Origin: Rossellomorea marisflavi
GTDB taxonomy: Bacteria > Bacillota > Bacilli > Bacillales > Bacillaceae_B
Reading direction: 5' to 3'
Length of the DNA stretch: 64,000 nucleotides
Assembly: GCF_022170785.1 (NCBI RefSeq)
Contig: NZ_CP081870.1
Location: forward strand, 1,972,001-2,036,000
Shown: positions 8,352 through 16,312 of the stretch, one piece after another
Position numbering within the stretch: the first letter of the stretch is position 1
Layout: each line of letters begins with the position of its first letter
Made by a program: the position numbers and the translations under genes
The notes under the pieces: generated by a model
What the model was told of the DNA's origin: nothing
What the model saw: only the letters and a program-made list of their open reading frames with translations
The model's database searches: none

Positions 8352-9407
8352 ATGGTGGATAAAGGTGAAGCATTGAAGGCACTTGATGATATTCGGGTCA
8401 TATCGGAAGAAGTGGAATCGTTGTTCGGGGAATTGGCAGAACGCGGTCCAGGCCGCATGGAGAAGGCAAGGATGCCGGAGGAAGCAGGTGGCCACCGTGG
8501 CGTTGAATCCCTACAGGCTCAATTGAGAGAATGGAAGACCCGGGAAAGGGAACAAGGTGAAGTGATCCTTACCCTGAAAAGAAAAATGGAGCAGCTAAAG
8601 GATACGATTCATCAGGAAAGAGTGAAAGGAGGAAGGCCATCTCCCCCTCCAGTGGAAGTCATCATGATCGAGACCAAGGGACCCGAAATGCTGAAAGCAG
8701 TGAAGGAGAGGGTGGTTAAACTCGTATGTGAAACTCCATCCAGTGGTGTTGTAAGGATTGACTGCGGTGGTATCCTCATGGGGTTGGAGACGAATAGAAA
8801 GATGGTGGAGCTGATTTATCAACAGCTGAAATCTCATTCGGAAAGGTGGAGATATACGATGTGGCATTTTTTATCCGGTAGGGAGCACGAAGAAATGAAT
8901 GCTGAGATCTTAAAGAGGCTGGAGGAAATCGATGGGCAGCTTCGAGAGTATTCAGCAAAGTTCACAGAAGTGAAGGGTGCGATAGCCGAGCAGCAAAGCA
9001 TAAACGAATCCGCTCAAAATCATCTCACCGAAGTGAAGAAGATACAGGAAGAAATCAATAAAATTGAAACCTATTATGAGGAAGAAATCCAAAGCCTCAA
9101 GCAACAGATCGACCACTTCAAGGAGCGGGAAGGGGAGCTGGAAAGGGAGATCACCCTTCTGCATGATCAGAAACAAAGGGCTCCTAAACAAAGTGCAAGG
9201 GAGCTTGAATTGGAATCTGAGGATGAAGCATTAAAAGGTAGAATCAAACAACAATCGAACAAAAAAAATGATCTGTATAAACATATGAAATCCCAGAAAA
9301 AAGCGGAAGTCCCGCAGGTGAACCCGGAATTTGATGAGTATGGAAACATTCCCCTGCCCTCCGATTCCAAGAAGACGATGTTCAATCCGCAAAAGTACTT
9401 TCGATGA
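8352..9407 (+). CDS. Coiled-coil protein, putative sporulation operon
   Basis: 351 residues, not assigned to a known family. An N-terminal helical segment precedes a short proline patch (GGRPSPPPVEV). A compact region near residues 100-170 has one Cys pair, WRYTMWHFLSGREHEE follows, then a long coiled coil (IEEINKIETYYEEEIQSLKQ-type heptads, about 180-300). The C-terminus DEYGNIPLP and MFNPQKYFR looks like a docking tail. ATG 8352 is chosen because GGGGTG lies 7 bases upstream. It heads a three-gene unit with the Cys-tailed peptide at 9431 and the JAMM protein at 9549, behind a sigma-K-like promoter. Confidence 0.75.
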   Translation: MVDKGEALKALDDIRVISEEVESLFGELAERGPGRMEKARMPEEAGGHRGVESLQAQLREWKTREREQGEVILTLKRKMEQLKDTIHQERVKGGRPSPPPVEVIMIETKGPEMLKAVKERVVKLVCETPSSGVVRIDCGGILMGLETNRKMVELIYQQLKSHSERWRYTMWHFLSGREHEEMNAEILKRLEEIDGQLREYSAKFTEVKGAIAEQQSINESAQNHLTEVKKIQEEINKIETYYEEEIQSLKQQIDHFKEREGELEREITLLHDQKQRAPKQSARELELESEDEALKGRIKQQSNKKNDLYKHMKSQKKAEVPQVNPEFDEYGNIPLPSDSKKTMFNPQKYFR

Positions 9408-9430
9408 CCCATGGAAGGGGGTGAACCACC

Positions 9431-9565
9431 ATGATGAAAAAAGATCAAAACCAAATATACAGACAGAAAAAAAGCATACCCATCGGCATCAAAAAAGAAC
9501 AAAGGGAAAAAATCGCAGCAGAGCGCACCAAGTTCAAGTTTAAAGGGTGTGGGTGCAACGCGTAA
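9431..9565 (+). CDS. Small basic peptide with a GCGC tail
   Basis: 44 residues, MMKKDQNQIYRQKKSIPIGI to a C-terminal FKGCGCNA. A ribosome site GGAAGGGGGTGA lies before ATG 9431. The last 17 bases overlap the start of the JAMM gene, suggesting translational coupling. The basic body and a terminal CxC make it either a small cross-linked structural peptide or a modified or cleaved partner of the neighbouring protease; neither is proven. It is too short for most gene finders. Confidence 0.65.
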   Translation: MMKKDQNQIYRQKKSIPIGIKKEQREKIAAERTKFKFKGCGCNA

Positions 9566-9959
9566 AGAGTCAGTCTTTCTTTCAAAGAATCTCTATAGCA
9601 GGTTGATCCTGGAGGCGAAATCTTCCATGCCGAATGAAGCATGCGGACTCTTATCAGGAAGCGGATCCAAATGCACAAGGGTATGGCCGATGAGAAATAC
9701 TGAACCGTCCCCGTTTTCCTTTGCCATTGATGAAGGGGAAAAGGAACGTGCGGTCAGGGAAATGCATGAACGCAATGAGGCATTTATCGGATTATACCAT
9801 TCTCATCCGAATGGACTGCCTGTCCCTTCTCAAGATGATATCGATCATGCACCAGATGTATTCTACTTCATCATTTCCGTTGGAGGAGCGGAAGAAGGGA
9901 TCCGCTGCTATAGAATCCGCGGAAGGCAGGTCATGCATTTGACCATCATTGTGGAATAA
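9549..9959 (+). CDS. JAMM/MPN+ zinc metallopeptidase (M67 type)
   Basis: 136 residues, a single Mov34/MPN+ domain. The full JAMM signature is visible: Glu30 in MPNEACGLLSG and H84-S-H86-P-x6-S94-x2-D97. Bacterial members act as isopeptidases or deconjugases of small modifiers, or as cysteine-releasing peptidases in sulfur transfer. No ThiS/MoaD-like protein is adjacent; the neighbours are the GCGC-tailed peptide, which overlaps it, and a coiled-coil protein. The GTG start at 9549 has a weak ribosome site, consistent with coupling to the upstream peptide. The link to sporulation rests on the operon promoter. Confidence 0.88.
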   Translation: MGATRKESVFLSKNLYSRLILEAKSSMPNEACGLLSGSGSKCTRVWPMRNTEPSPFSFAIDEGEKERAVREMHERNEAFIGLYHSHPNGLPVPSQDDIDHAPDVFYFIISVGGAEEGIRCYRIRGRQVMHLTIIVE

Positions 9960-9985
9960 GAGTGCATCGGCACTCTTATTCCCAT
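9954..9985 (+). terminator. Terminator after the JAMM gene
   Basis: A perfect 12-bp stem GAATAAGAGTGC/GCACTCTTATTC with a 4-base loop, overlapping the stop codon. The tail is only moderately T-rich. Confidence 0.7.
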
Positions 9986-10092
9986 TTGTCTTTTATTTGA
10001 AAGAGTAGATTACGAGAGACGGTGAAACGCACAAGCGGGTTAACCAATGAATGCATATAGTATAGGGAGACAAGCAGGAAAGAGGTGATTAT

Positions 10093-10791
10093 GTGAAAGT
10101 CTCAATCATCATCCCATTTTACAATTGTCCATATGTCGATCAGGCGATACGAAGTGCCATCCATCAAACCTATCCTGATATAGAAGTCATTGTAGTGGAC
10201 GATGGTTCTACCAAGTTCACCGAGAAGATCGCCCCTTACAGACACCGAATCAAATACATCCGGAAATCGAACGGAGGAACCGCCTCGGCACTTAATGAAG
10301 GATTGCGGCATGCAACAGGTCATTACTTCGCCTGGCTGAGCTCCGATGATCAATTTGTCGCCGATAAAGTACAAAAGCAAGTGACGTTTATGCAGAGGAA
10401 TGGATCAAGACTCTCCTATACGGCATTTAAAACGGTTGATTCAAACAATACGATTATTAGCGAAATACGTTCTGCCCCCATGAGGCATGGGACATTCAAA
10501 CAGCGGCTGCTTCAAGGGTGCCCGGTGAATGGGTGTACGGTCATGGCAGAAATTTCTCTCATGAAGCAGGCAGGCTGGTTTGATGAAGGATACAAATTTG
10601 CACAGGATTATGAAATGTGGTGCCGACTCAGTTTGTTTACGCCCATGCATTACTTTGATGAATCCCTCGTGTTATACCGTGTGCACCCGGGGATGGGAAC
10701 GGCCCGTTTTGCAGGCGGGATAGCAAATGAAGCACAACAGATTCAACAAACGTACAGCAAACTCTTTCAATCTCCCAGACGGAAAAAATAG
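10093..10791 (+). CDS. Family 2 glycosyltransferase
   Basis: 232 residues, GT-A fold. KVSIIIPFYNC opens the protein, VVDDGST is the nucleotide-binding motif and LSSDD supplies the DxD-like metal site. Soluble, with no membrane segment. The GTG start has AAAGAGGTGAT upstream. It is a close paralogue of the enzyme at 13167 (both have YVDQAI, SSDD and a YRxHP tail). A CATATAGTA -10 element at 10054-10062 precedes it, but no AC is found at the right spacing, so the promoter is uncertain. Likely transfers a sugar to a spore-surface glycan or glycoprotein; acceptor unknown. Confidence 0.88.
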   Translation: MKVSIIIPFYNCPYVDQAIRSAIHQTYPDIEVIVVDDGSTKFTEKIAPYRHRIKYIRKSNGGTASALNEGLRHATGHYFAWLSSDDQFVADKVQKQVTFMQRNGSRLSYTAFKTVDSNNTIISEIRSAPMRHGTFKQRLLQGCPVNGCTVMAEISLMKQAGWFDEGYKFAQDYEMWCRLSLFTPMHYFDESLVLYRVHPGMGTARFAGGIANEAQQIQQTYSKLFQSPRRKK

Positions 10792-10795
10792 AAAG

Positions 10796-10886
10796 AGGCT
10801 GGGACAAACATATTTTAGTCATAGTAAAACCCGAACTCCTTTTATCAGGCAAAGGAGTTCGGGTTTTTTCATTTCTGCTATGACTA
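10796..10886. repeat. Dispersed hairpin repeat, copy 1 (also bidirectional terminator)
   Basis: The head AGGCTGGGACAAAC...TTTTAGTCAT is followed by a long hairpin whose arms contain AAACCCGAACTCC / GGAGTTCGGGTTT with a T run. The outer bases TAGTCATAG (10816-10824) and CTATGACTA (10878-10886) also pair. It lies between convergent genes. Related copies are at 22269 and 25814. Confidence 0.75.
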
Positions 10887-10941
10887 TTAAGAATTACTTG
10901 TTCCTAGTGGGTAGTTGAAGTGGATGATCTCTGTCATTCCA

Positions 10942-11847
10942 TTAACGACAGACCGTTTCGGAAATGCCCATGTCCATGTTGAATCGGGGAGTCCAGCCGA
11001 GGACCCGGCTGATTAAAGCAGGATCCAGACAGCTGTGTTTAATATCCCCCGGCCGGTCCTGACCGTGGATATAGGGAATGGATTTCCCTGTGGTAGTCTC
11101 AAGAATCTTGATAACATCGAGCAGTGATGTGGGGATACCGGTCCCTACTACAAACGTTCCCACATCCGGTGCCTTACCAGCCGCGATGTTGGCAGATACG
11201 ATGTCTTGCACATATACATAGTCCCTTGTCTGCAATCCGTCTCCATTCACCTTTAACGATTCTCCTTTAGAGAGTTTGTCGGTAAAGACGGCGATGACAC
11301 CGCCTTCCCCTTTGGCCGTCTGTCTAGGACCATAAACATTTCCGTATCTCAAAATGGTGTAAGGGATAGAAAAGAGGTCGTGATAGAGGGTGATATATCG
11401 TTCAGCTGCTAGCTTGGAGAGGCCATAAAATGAAAGGGGAGAAGCAGGCACATCTTCGGTGAGCACAGACTCGGATGAATTTCCGTATACAGCAGAAGTG
11501 GAAGAAAAGACAAATTTCTTCAGGGACAAATTCCTGCATGCTTCCAAGATATTGATTGTGCCTCCCACATTCACCAACATATCCATGTGCGGATCATTCA
11601 ATGACCGGTTCACATCTGCCTGGGCTGCAAGGTGATAGATAACATCCGGTTTAATGGAAGTGATGAGTTCCCTTGCTTCTTGAGATCTTATATCCAACTG
11701 ATGAAACGAAGCGGAAGCAGGCAGATGCTTTACTTTTCCGCTGCTTAGATCATCGATGATATGAACGTCCAAGCCCTCTTTGATCAAATTGTCTGCCAGA
11801 TGAGAGCCGATGAAACCCGCTCCACCGGTAACAATAGCTTTTTCCAT
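10942..11847 (-). CDS. NAD-dependent sugar epimerase/dehydratase (GalE-like)
   Basis: 301 residues, extended short-chain dehydrogenase. The Rossmann motif VTGGAGFIGSHLADNL is at the N-terminus, with DDLSSG for NAD ribose binding, SSTSAVYG as the catalytic Ser/Thr region and YGLSKLAAERY as the YxxxK pair. Closest to UDP-glucose/UDP-GlcNAc 4-epimerases. ATG 11847 follows an AGAGGTGA ribosome site; the 11 extra upstream residues have none. A sigma-K-like promoter lies at 11870-11896. It probably supplies an epimerised UDP-sugar for the surrounding glycosyltransferases. Confidence 0.88.
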   Translation of the reverse strand: MEKAIVTGGAGFIGSHLADNLIKEGLDVHIIDDLSSGKVKHLPASASFHQLDIRSQEARELITSIKPDVIYHLAAQADVNRSLNDPHMDMLVNVGGTINILEACRNLSLKKFVFSSTSAVYGNSSESVLTEDVPASPLSFYGLSKLAAERYITLYHDLFSIPYTILRYGNVYGPRQTAKGEGGVIAVFTDKLSKGESLKVNGDGLQTRDYVYVQDIVSANIAAGKAPDVGTFVVGTGIPTSLLDVIKILETTTGKSIPYIHGQDRPGDIKHSCLDPALISRVLGWTPRFNMDMGISETVCR

Positions 11848-11869
11848 AGTATTCACCTCTGTTTTTAAT

Positions 11870-11896
11870 ACCCTATGCAAAAAAGATGATTCGGGT
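11870..11896 (-). promoter_or_regulatory. Sigma-K-like promoter (minus strand)
   Basis: Read on the minus strand: AC, 17 bases, CATAGGGTA. It ends about 22 bases before the start codon of the epimerase gene, leaving room for the ribosome site. Confidence 0.6.
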
Positions 11897-11923
11897 TGAA
11901 CAGCACGCCCATGTAAGGGTGTT

Positions 11924-12991
11924 TTAGATGCCTAAAGTTTTGAGCATGCCATAGAAGTGAATTCTATAAGCTTCGTGCCCAAACTGCGATTTGAGGTGGA
12001 GAAGGGCATTTTCGATGATGTACGAACGCAGCTGTCCATCATCCATCAGCTGCACCGCCTGCTCGACTGCTGTCTGGACGTTCCCGATTGAATAATATTT
12101 TCCCGTTTGGTTATGGAGCACGGCGCTTCTGATCCCGTCTGAATCTGATGTGAGGACGGGACATCTGCAACTCATCGCTTCCAAAGGGGAGTAAGGGGCT
12201 CCTTCGACCTTGGACGTGCAGCACAGGAATCCTCCGGAATCACCGATCCTCGAGAAATAATGAGGCATCTGGGAATGGGGGACATTCTGAAGGAGGTGAA
12301 GGTGGTCATCAAGTTTTAAAATCGATTTCAGCGTGTTGAAATCCTGACGTTCTTTTGGTGTGGAGAGACTTGGATCTTCGAACATATATAGCTGGACTCC
12401 AGGCTTCCTTTTGATCATCTCGTGCCCGATGTGCAGGAATTCCCTCCAGTTTTTATTATCCTCGAGCCTGCCGATCCATGCGATGATCGGGGATGGGTGC
12501 TTCGGGAGCGCTCTGTAGGCAAAGGCATCCGCATCAAAGCAGTTATTGAATCCGAATGTTGGGGTACCAGGGAAAAACTCATTGAATATAGCTCCGATAT
12601 GCGGTGTTTTCGGATAGAGCAACCCATCGCAGAATTGATTGACATAGGGAATGGCATTTTTCATCTCAGCCCGTGCTGTTGCCTGGGGACCATATCCTTG
12701 TATCTCCAATAGGATCTTCCCCTTGTAACCAAGTTTCCGGAATCGTTCCATGCCTCTGTAGTCGGATGTGATGATGATGGCATCGTACCGGCCTTTTTTT
12801 AGGATCCTCTGGATGTCTGCATCCTGATCAGCGATATACACATTGCTTTCTTCGTGGTTCAACAGATCCCTTTTCTTGCTGTAGTAGAGAAAGTCGCTCT
12901 GGATCCCTGCAGAACGCAAAGCGGCAGCCCTCTGTCGATTCAGCGTTTCTACGCCGCCACTTGGGACATAGAAGACAAATAAAACATTCAA
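11924..12991 (-). CDS. Glycosyltransferase, GT-B (family 4-like)
   Basis: 355 residues. The N-terminus MNVLFVFYVPSGGVETLNRQ contains the glycine-rich acceptor-side loop. IAWIGRLEDNKNW opens the C-terminal nucleotide-sugar domain, and EGAPYSPLEAMSCRCPVLTSDSDG is the family E-x7-E region. The TTG start at 12991 is supported by a perfect AAGGAGG 8 bases upstream; no ATG fits. It is divergent from the operon at 13167. Expected to be cytoplasmic or membrane-peripheral; donor and acceptor unknown. Confidence 0.85.
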   Translation of the reverse strand: MNVLFVFYVPSGGVETLNRQRAAALRSAGIQSDFLYYSKKRDLLNHEESNVYIADQDADIQRILKKGRYDAIIITSDYRGMERFRKLGYKGKILLEIQGYGPQATARAEMKNAIPYVNQFCDGLLYPKTPHIGAIFNEFFPGTPTFGFNNCFDADAFAYRALPKHPSPIIAWIGRLEDNKNWREFLHIGHEMIKRKPGVQLYMFEDPSLSTPKERQDFNTLKSILKLDDHLHLLQNVPHSQMPHYFSRIGDSGGFLCCTSKVEGAPYSPLEAMSCRCPVLTSDSDGIRSAVLHNQTGKYYSIGNVQTAVEQAVQLMDDGQLRSYIIENALLHLKSQFGHEAYRIHFYGMLKTLGI

Positions 12992-13038
12992 GATAGTATC
13001 CTCCTTTAACCGAATGGACTTGTAGGTCCTTATTATCA

Positions 13039-13064
13039 GGTATATGTAAGAGGCGGGAAGTTGT
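13039..13064 (-). promoter_or_regulatory. Sigma-K-like promoter (minus strand), one mismatch
   Basis: On the minus strand AC, exactly 16 bases, CATATACC. The eighth -10 base is C instead of T. It lies about 45 bases before the TTG start at 12991. Confidence 0.45.
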
Positions 13065-13166
13065 ACAGGACATTCAGGGAATAACCGCTGAAATTCCTGA
13101 TTTTACTGTCAACGGAAACAAGCATTACATAGTATGGAGAAGAAAAGCTTATGAGGGGGTGAAAGG

Positions 13167-13868
13167 ATGATTCCAAAAGTGTCTATTATTATTCCGTTCT
13201 ATAATTGTGCTTACGTGGATCAGGCAATCGAGAGCGCCCTCAATCAATCGTATCCGTCAATCGAAGTGATTGTGGTGGACGATGGCTCCACATTGCATCT
13301 GGAAAAGCTTGAACCTTATGCCGATCGGATTACGGTCCTCCACAAAGTCAACGGAGGAACGGCAACAGCATTGAACTGGGGGATGGATACTGCTACTGGG
13401 ACCTATACCGCCTGGCTCAGTTCAGATGATCTGTTCCTCCCGGAGAAGATATCCCTGCAAGTAGAGTATATGGAGCGGAACCGGATCGACCTTTGCTTCA
13501 GTGATTATCTTCTCATTACGGATACAGGAACAGAATGGATGTGGTCGGTCAATGAATCCTTCGAGGATATAAAAAGGCTGAAAGACGTTCTGGCGCATCG
13601 TAATCCCATTAACGGTTCTACGATGCTCATGAAGAGGAAGATCTTCAAGGAAGCAGGATTCTTCGAGCCGAAGTACCGTTTCACCCATGATTATGAGATG
13701 TGGATGCGGCTGATGATGAGGGGATACTCATTTGGTTATCTTCATTTGCCCCTCATCAAGTATCGCACCCATCCGGCATCGGGTAGTATGAACCATCAAG
13801 TCGATATCCGTCGGGAAATGAATGAACTGCAGTTGCTATATAGAGAGAAAAGGAGTGAAGAAGATTGA
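13167..13868 (+). CDS. Family 2 glycosyltransferase
   Basis: 233 residues, GT-A fold, with KVSIIIPFYNC, VVDDGST and LSSDDLF. About as long as, and clearly paralogous to, the enzyme at 10093, so the pair arose by duplication within the locus. ATG follows GAGGGGGTGAAAGG. It is the first gene of a unit continuing with 13865, 14844 and 15007, all overlapping or a few bases apart. A CATAGTAT element at 13128-13135 could be a -10, but no AC lies at 16-17 bases. Confidence 0.88.
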   Translation: MIPKVSIIIPFYNCAYVDQAIESALNQSYPSIEVIVVDDGSTLHLEKLEPYADRITVLHKVNGGTATALNWGMDTATGTYTAWLSSDDLFLPEKISLQVEYMERNRIDLCFSDYLLITDTGTEWMWSVNESFEDIKRLKDVLAHRNPINGSTMLMKRKIFKEAGFFEPKYRFTHDYEMWMRLMMRGYSFGYLHLPLIKYRTHPASGSMNHQVDIRREMNELQLLYREKRSEED

Positions 13869-14824
13869 GAGAACTCATACTTTCGGGTGCCACCCAGAAA
13901 GCCGGTCTGAAGAAGGATTGGGAACAATTTAAAAAAGGACTCGTCCTTTCGTTTCACACAAAATCGCAGCAGATTGAAAAAGTGATTGAATATATCTCAC
14001 CACCGGGCGTGTGTGCTGATGATGACCCCTCAATATCGTTTACGGCCGCTACGCTGAGGAAGAACAAGCTCTATGTTCCGACGCATACCGAAATATTGGT
14101 ATACGATTTGAACACCTATCAGCTCGAGAAGTATTTCACCTATCCTTCATTGAATGATGTTCATCACGTGTATCCAAGAAACAACGGGAATCTACTTATT
14201 TGTAACACAGGGCTTGATATGGTGATTGAAACGTCCCCTAAAGGTGTGATCTTGAACGAGTGGAATGTTGGCAGGGGAGGGCCGTGGAAAGCGTTTGATC
14301 CATCGATTGACTACCGGAAAGTCCCTACGACCAAACCCCATAAGCACCACCCGAACTTTGTGTTTGAACTGGAGGATGAAATATGGGTCACAAGATGCCT
14401 GCAGAAAGACGCGATCTGTTTGACCGATCCTTGGAAAGAAATCACGATCGGCAGACAGCTCATTCATGACGGAGTCCTTTATAAAAACCATTTGTATTTC
14501 ACGCAGGTGGACGGCCACATCATCAAAGTGAATGCAGGGAGCCTGCAGGTCGTTCAGGATATCGACCTCACAACCGTGGGCTCACATGAGAAAAAACTGG
14601 GTTGGTGCAGGGGCATCAAACCGCTTACTGAAGACATCATCCTGGTGGGATTCACACGGATCAGACCGTCAAGCAGGGTGAATGAAGACGGCTCTAGGGA
14701 GTATTACGGACAGCACGGAGTCCTTCCAACCCGTATAGCCTGTTATAACATCAAGGAGATGGCTTTGATGTGGGAGAAAGATCTTGAGCCCCATGGAATG
14801 AATGCCATCTATTCAATTAGCTGA
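13865..14824 (+). CDS. Putative beta-propeller protein of the glycan locus
   Basis: 319 residues, no signal peptide. Repeating beta-strand segments (LYVPTHTEILVYDLNTYQLEKYF; NLLICNTGLDMVIETSPKGVIL; LYFTQVDGHIIKVNAGSLQV) read like successive propeller blades. A His-rich loop TKPHKHHPNFVFE sits mid-protein. I do not recognise the exact family; similar propeller proteins occur in polysaccharide clusters. The TTG start overlaps the stop of the upstream glycosyltransferase (TTGA) and is preceded by AAAGGAGTGA. Possible roles are a glycan-binding or sulfotransferase-like enzyme or a scaffold; none is established. Confidence 0.7.
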   Translation: MRELILSGATQKAGLKKDWEQFKKGLVLSFHTKSQQIEKVIEYISPPGVCADDDPSISFTAATLRKNKLYVPTHTEILVYDLNTYQLEKYFTYPSLNDVHHVYPRNNGNLLICNTGLDMVIETSPKGVILNEWNVGRGGPWKAFDPSIDYRKVPTTKPHKHHPNFVFELEDEIWVTRCLQKDAICLTDPWKEITIGRQLIHDGVLYKNHLYFTQVDGHIIKVNAGSLQVVQDIDLTTVGSHEKKLGWCRGIKPLTEDIILVGFTRIRPSSRVNEDGSREYYGQHGVLPTRIACYNIKEMALMWEKDLEPHGMNAIYSIS

Positions 14825-14843
14825 TTAAAGGAGAGTGGAAGAG

Positions 14844-15002
14844 TTGTTGCCCAGAAAAAATACGTATCGCTTCCCTGTCAGGAGCACGCCCATTTCGGCT
14901 AAAAAACCGCTCCCGAGACCCCATTCGAATACACAGCCGAAGTATGCCATCCCAGATCCACGGCTGAGAGAACTGCTCGAACGGCATGCAGGGGGATGGT
15001 GA
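14844..15002 (+). CDS. Small Pro/Arg-rich protein
   Basis: 52 residues if read from TTG 14844 (a second TTG follows directly). The protein begins LPRKNTYRFPVRSTPIS and ends LRELLERHAGGW. AAAGGAG lies 10 bases upstream. It fills the only gap in an otherwise tightly packed operon, and its stop codon is 4 bases before the next start. No homologue is recognised. The tight spacing and ribosome site support a real gene; amino-acid content alone would not. Confidence 0.5.
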   Translation: MLPRKNTYRFPVRSTPISAKKPLPRPHSNTQPKYAIPDPRLRELLERHAGGW

Positions 15003-15006
15003 ACCG

Positions 15007-16215
15007 ATGAAAATCCTGATTGCTACCATCTTCCCATTACCCGGAGGCGGCATTTGGTCATTTGTCTCCAATCTTCATGATGGTCTTGTTGCAAAAGGGC
15101 ACTCTGTCGATATCATCTGCTCGAACTCTACAAACACTCAGGTATTGAACCTCTTAAAAGGGAATACGATCGAACTTTTACCCTTCCGGCCCATGATCGA
15201 GCGGAAACTCAGGAAGTCCATTCCGAGATTGATTGAGGATCCATGGGTGTATCATGCAGAAGTGAACAGATATCTTTTTGAACGTGGACTGGCAGAACAT
15301 GATTTGTCGCAATATGACCTTATCCACTGTCAGGATGTTCTGTCGGCGGTATCGATAAGCAGGATGAAACCTGCCCATATCCCCATGGTTACATCCATCC
15401 ATGGCTTTTTGTCCGGAGCGATCTTCCATCAAATCAAAGCGACTAATCCCGGCAAATCCGATGGTGACATCTGGAGCAGTTTCGTCCTTCAGTATTACGC
15501 CAGGTTGGAGAAAATCGGCTATGACAGCAGTACATCTCTCCATACGTCAAGCAGGTGGATGAGGGGCATCCTGCTGAATCAATACAGCGTACCTTCTTAT
15601 AAGATCATGACCTTCAACTATGGGGTTCCAATCGAACAATTCCCTGCCTATCCCGGAGAGCGTCCTTCAGGAAAGTGTACCATTGTGGCCATCAGCAGAT
15701 TAGTGTACCTGAAAGGCCTCCACCACCTTCTGGAGTCGCTCGAAATGCTTTCTCCCTCACTGGAATGGGAATGCCTGATCCTAGGAGAAGGTGAGATGCA
15801 GGAGAGACTGGTGGCTCAGGCAAGGCAGCTTGGGATTGAGTCCAAGGTAAGCTTCCTTGGTAACCGGAATGATGTTGTGCAGATTCTGCAGAAGGCAGAC
15901 GTTCTGGTCATTCCGAGCCTTCAGGAAAATCAGCCGTTCGCCGTCATCGAGGCGCAAATGATGGGGGTACCGGTCATTGCCTCCAACGCTGGAGGTCTTC
16001 CGGAAATGGTCGATCATCAGGGAACGGGTCTGATCGTGGAGAAAGGGAACAGCCTCCAGCTTTCCAATGCATTGGATCTTATCATCCGACACCCAGCGGA
16101 ACGGGATCGTATGGGGCAGCAAGCTTGGAAACGGAGCAGGGAAAAATGGGGTCTCCCATCCCTCATTGAGAATGCTGGGGCATTCTATCAATCAGCGATG
16201 AACCTGAATACCTGA
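15007..16215 (+). CDS. Glycosyltransferase, GT-B family 4
   Basis: 402 residues. MKILIATIFPLPGGGIWSFVSNL gives the N-terminal loop, VAISRLVYLKGLHHLLE opens the donor-binding domain, GEGEMQERLVAQARQLG follows, and PSLQENQPFAVIEAQMMGVPVIAS is the E-x7-E motif of retaining GT4 enzymes. ATG 15007 is preferred to 14986 because GGGATGGTGA sits just before it. It is the last gene of the 13167 unit. A soluble enzyme using a nucleotide sugar; specificity unknown. Confidence 0.88.
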   Translation: MKILIATIFPLPGGGIWSFVSNLHDGLVAKGHSVDIICSNSTNTQVLNLLKGNTIELLPFRPMIERKLRKSIPRLIEDPWVYHAEVNRYLFERGLAEHDLSQYDLIHCQDVLSAVSISRMKPAHIPMVTSIHGFLSGAIFHQIKATNPGKSDGDIWSSFVLQYYARLEKIGYDSSTSLHTSSRWMRGILLNQYSVPSYKIMTFNYGVPIEQFPAYPGERPSGKCTIVAISRLVYLKGLHHLLESLEMLSPSLEWECLILGEGEMQERLVAQARQLGIESKVSFLGNRNDVVQILQKADVLVIPSLQENQPFAVIEAQMMGVPVIASNAGGLPEMVDHQGTGLIVEKGNSLQLSNALDLIIRHPAERDRMGQQAWKRSREKWGLPSLIENAGAFYQSAMNLNT

Positions 16216-16255
16216 TGGATGCGCCTTTTTACCAAAACATGGTGATGAGTCTAGG

Positions 16256-16282
16256 ACAGCTCCCGCATTCTATCATAGAGTA
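16256..16282 (+). promoter_or_regulatory. Sigma-K-like promoter of the nucleotide-sugar operon
   Basis: AC at 16256-16257, 16 bases, CATAGAGTA at 16274-16282, a complete match to AC-N16-CATAnnnTA. It lies about 30 bases before the GTG at 16313, with AAAGGAGAGG in between. Confidence 0.7.
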
Positions 16283-16312
16283 TTAAGACGAAACAGAAAG
16301 GAGAGGTCACAG

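Noticed and set aside
10054-10062. CATATAGTA as a sigma-K promoter for the 10093 glycosyltransferase
   Set aside because: The -10 fits, but no AC lies 16-17 bases upstream, so I did not list it as a promoter.
13128-13135. CATAGTAT as a promoter for the 13167 operon
   Set aside because: No AC or sigma-E -35 at acceptable spacing.
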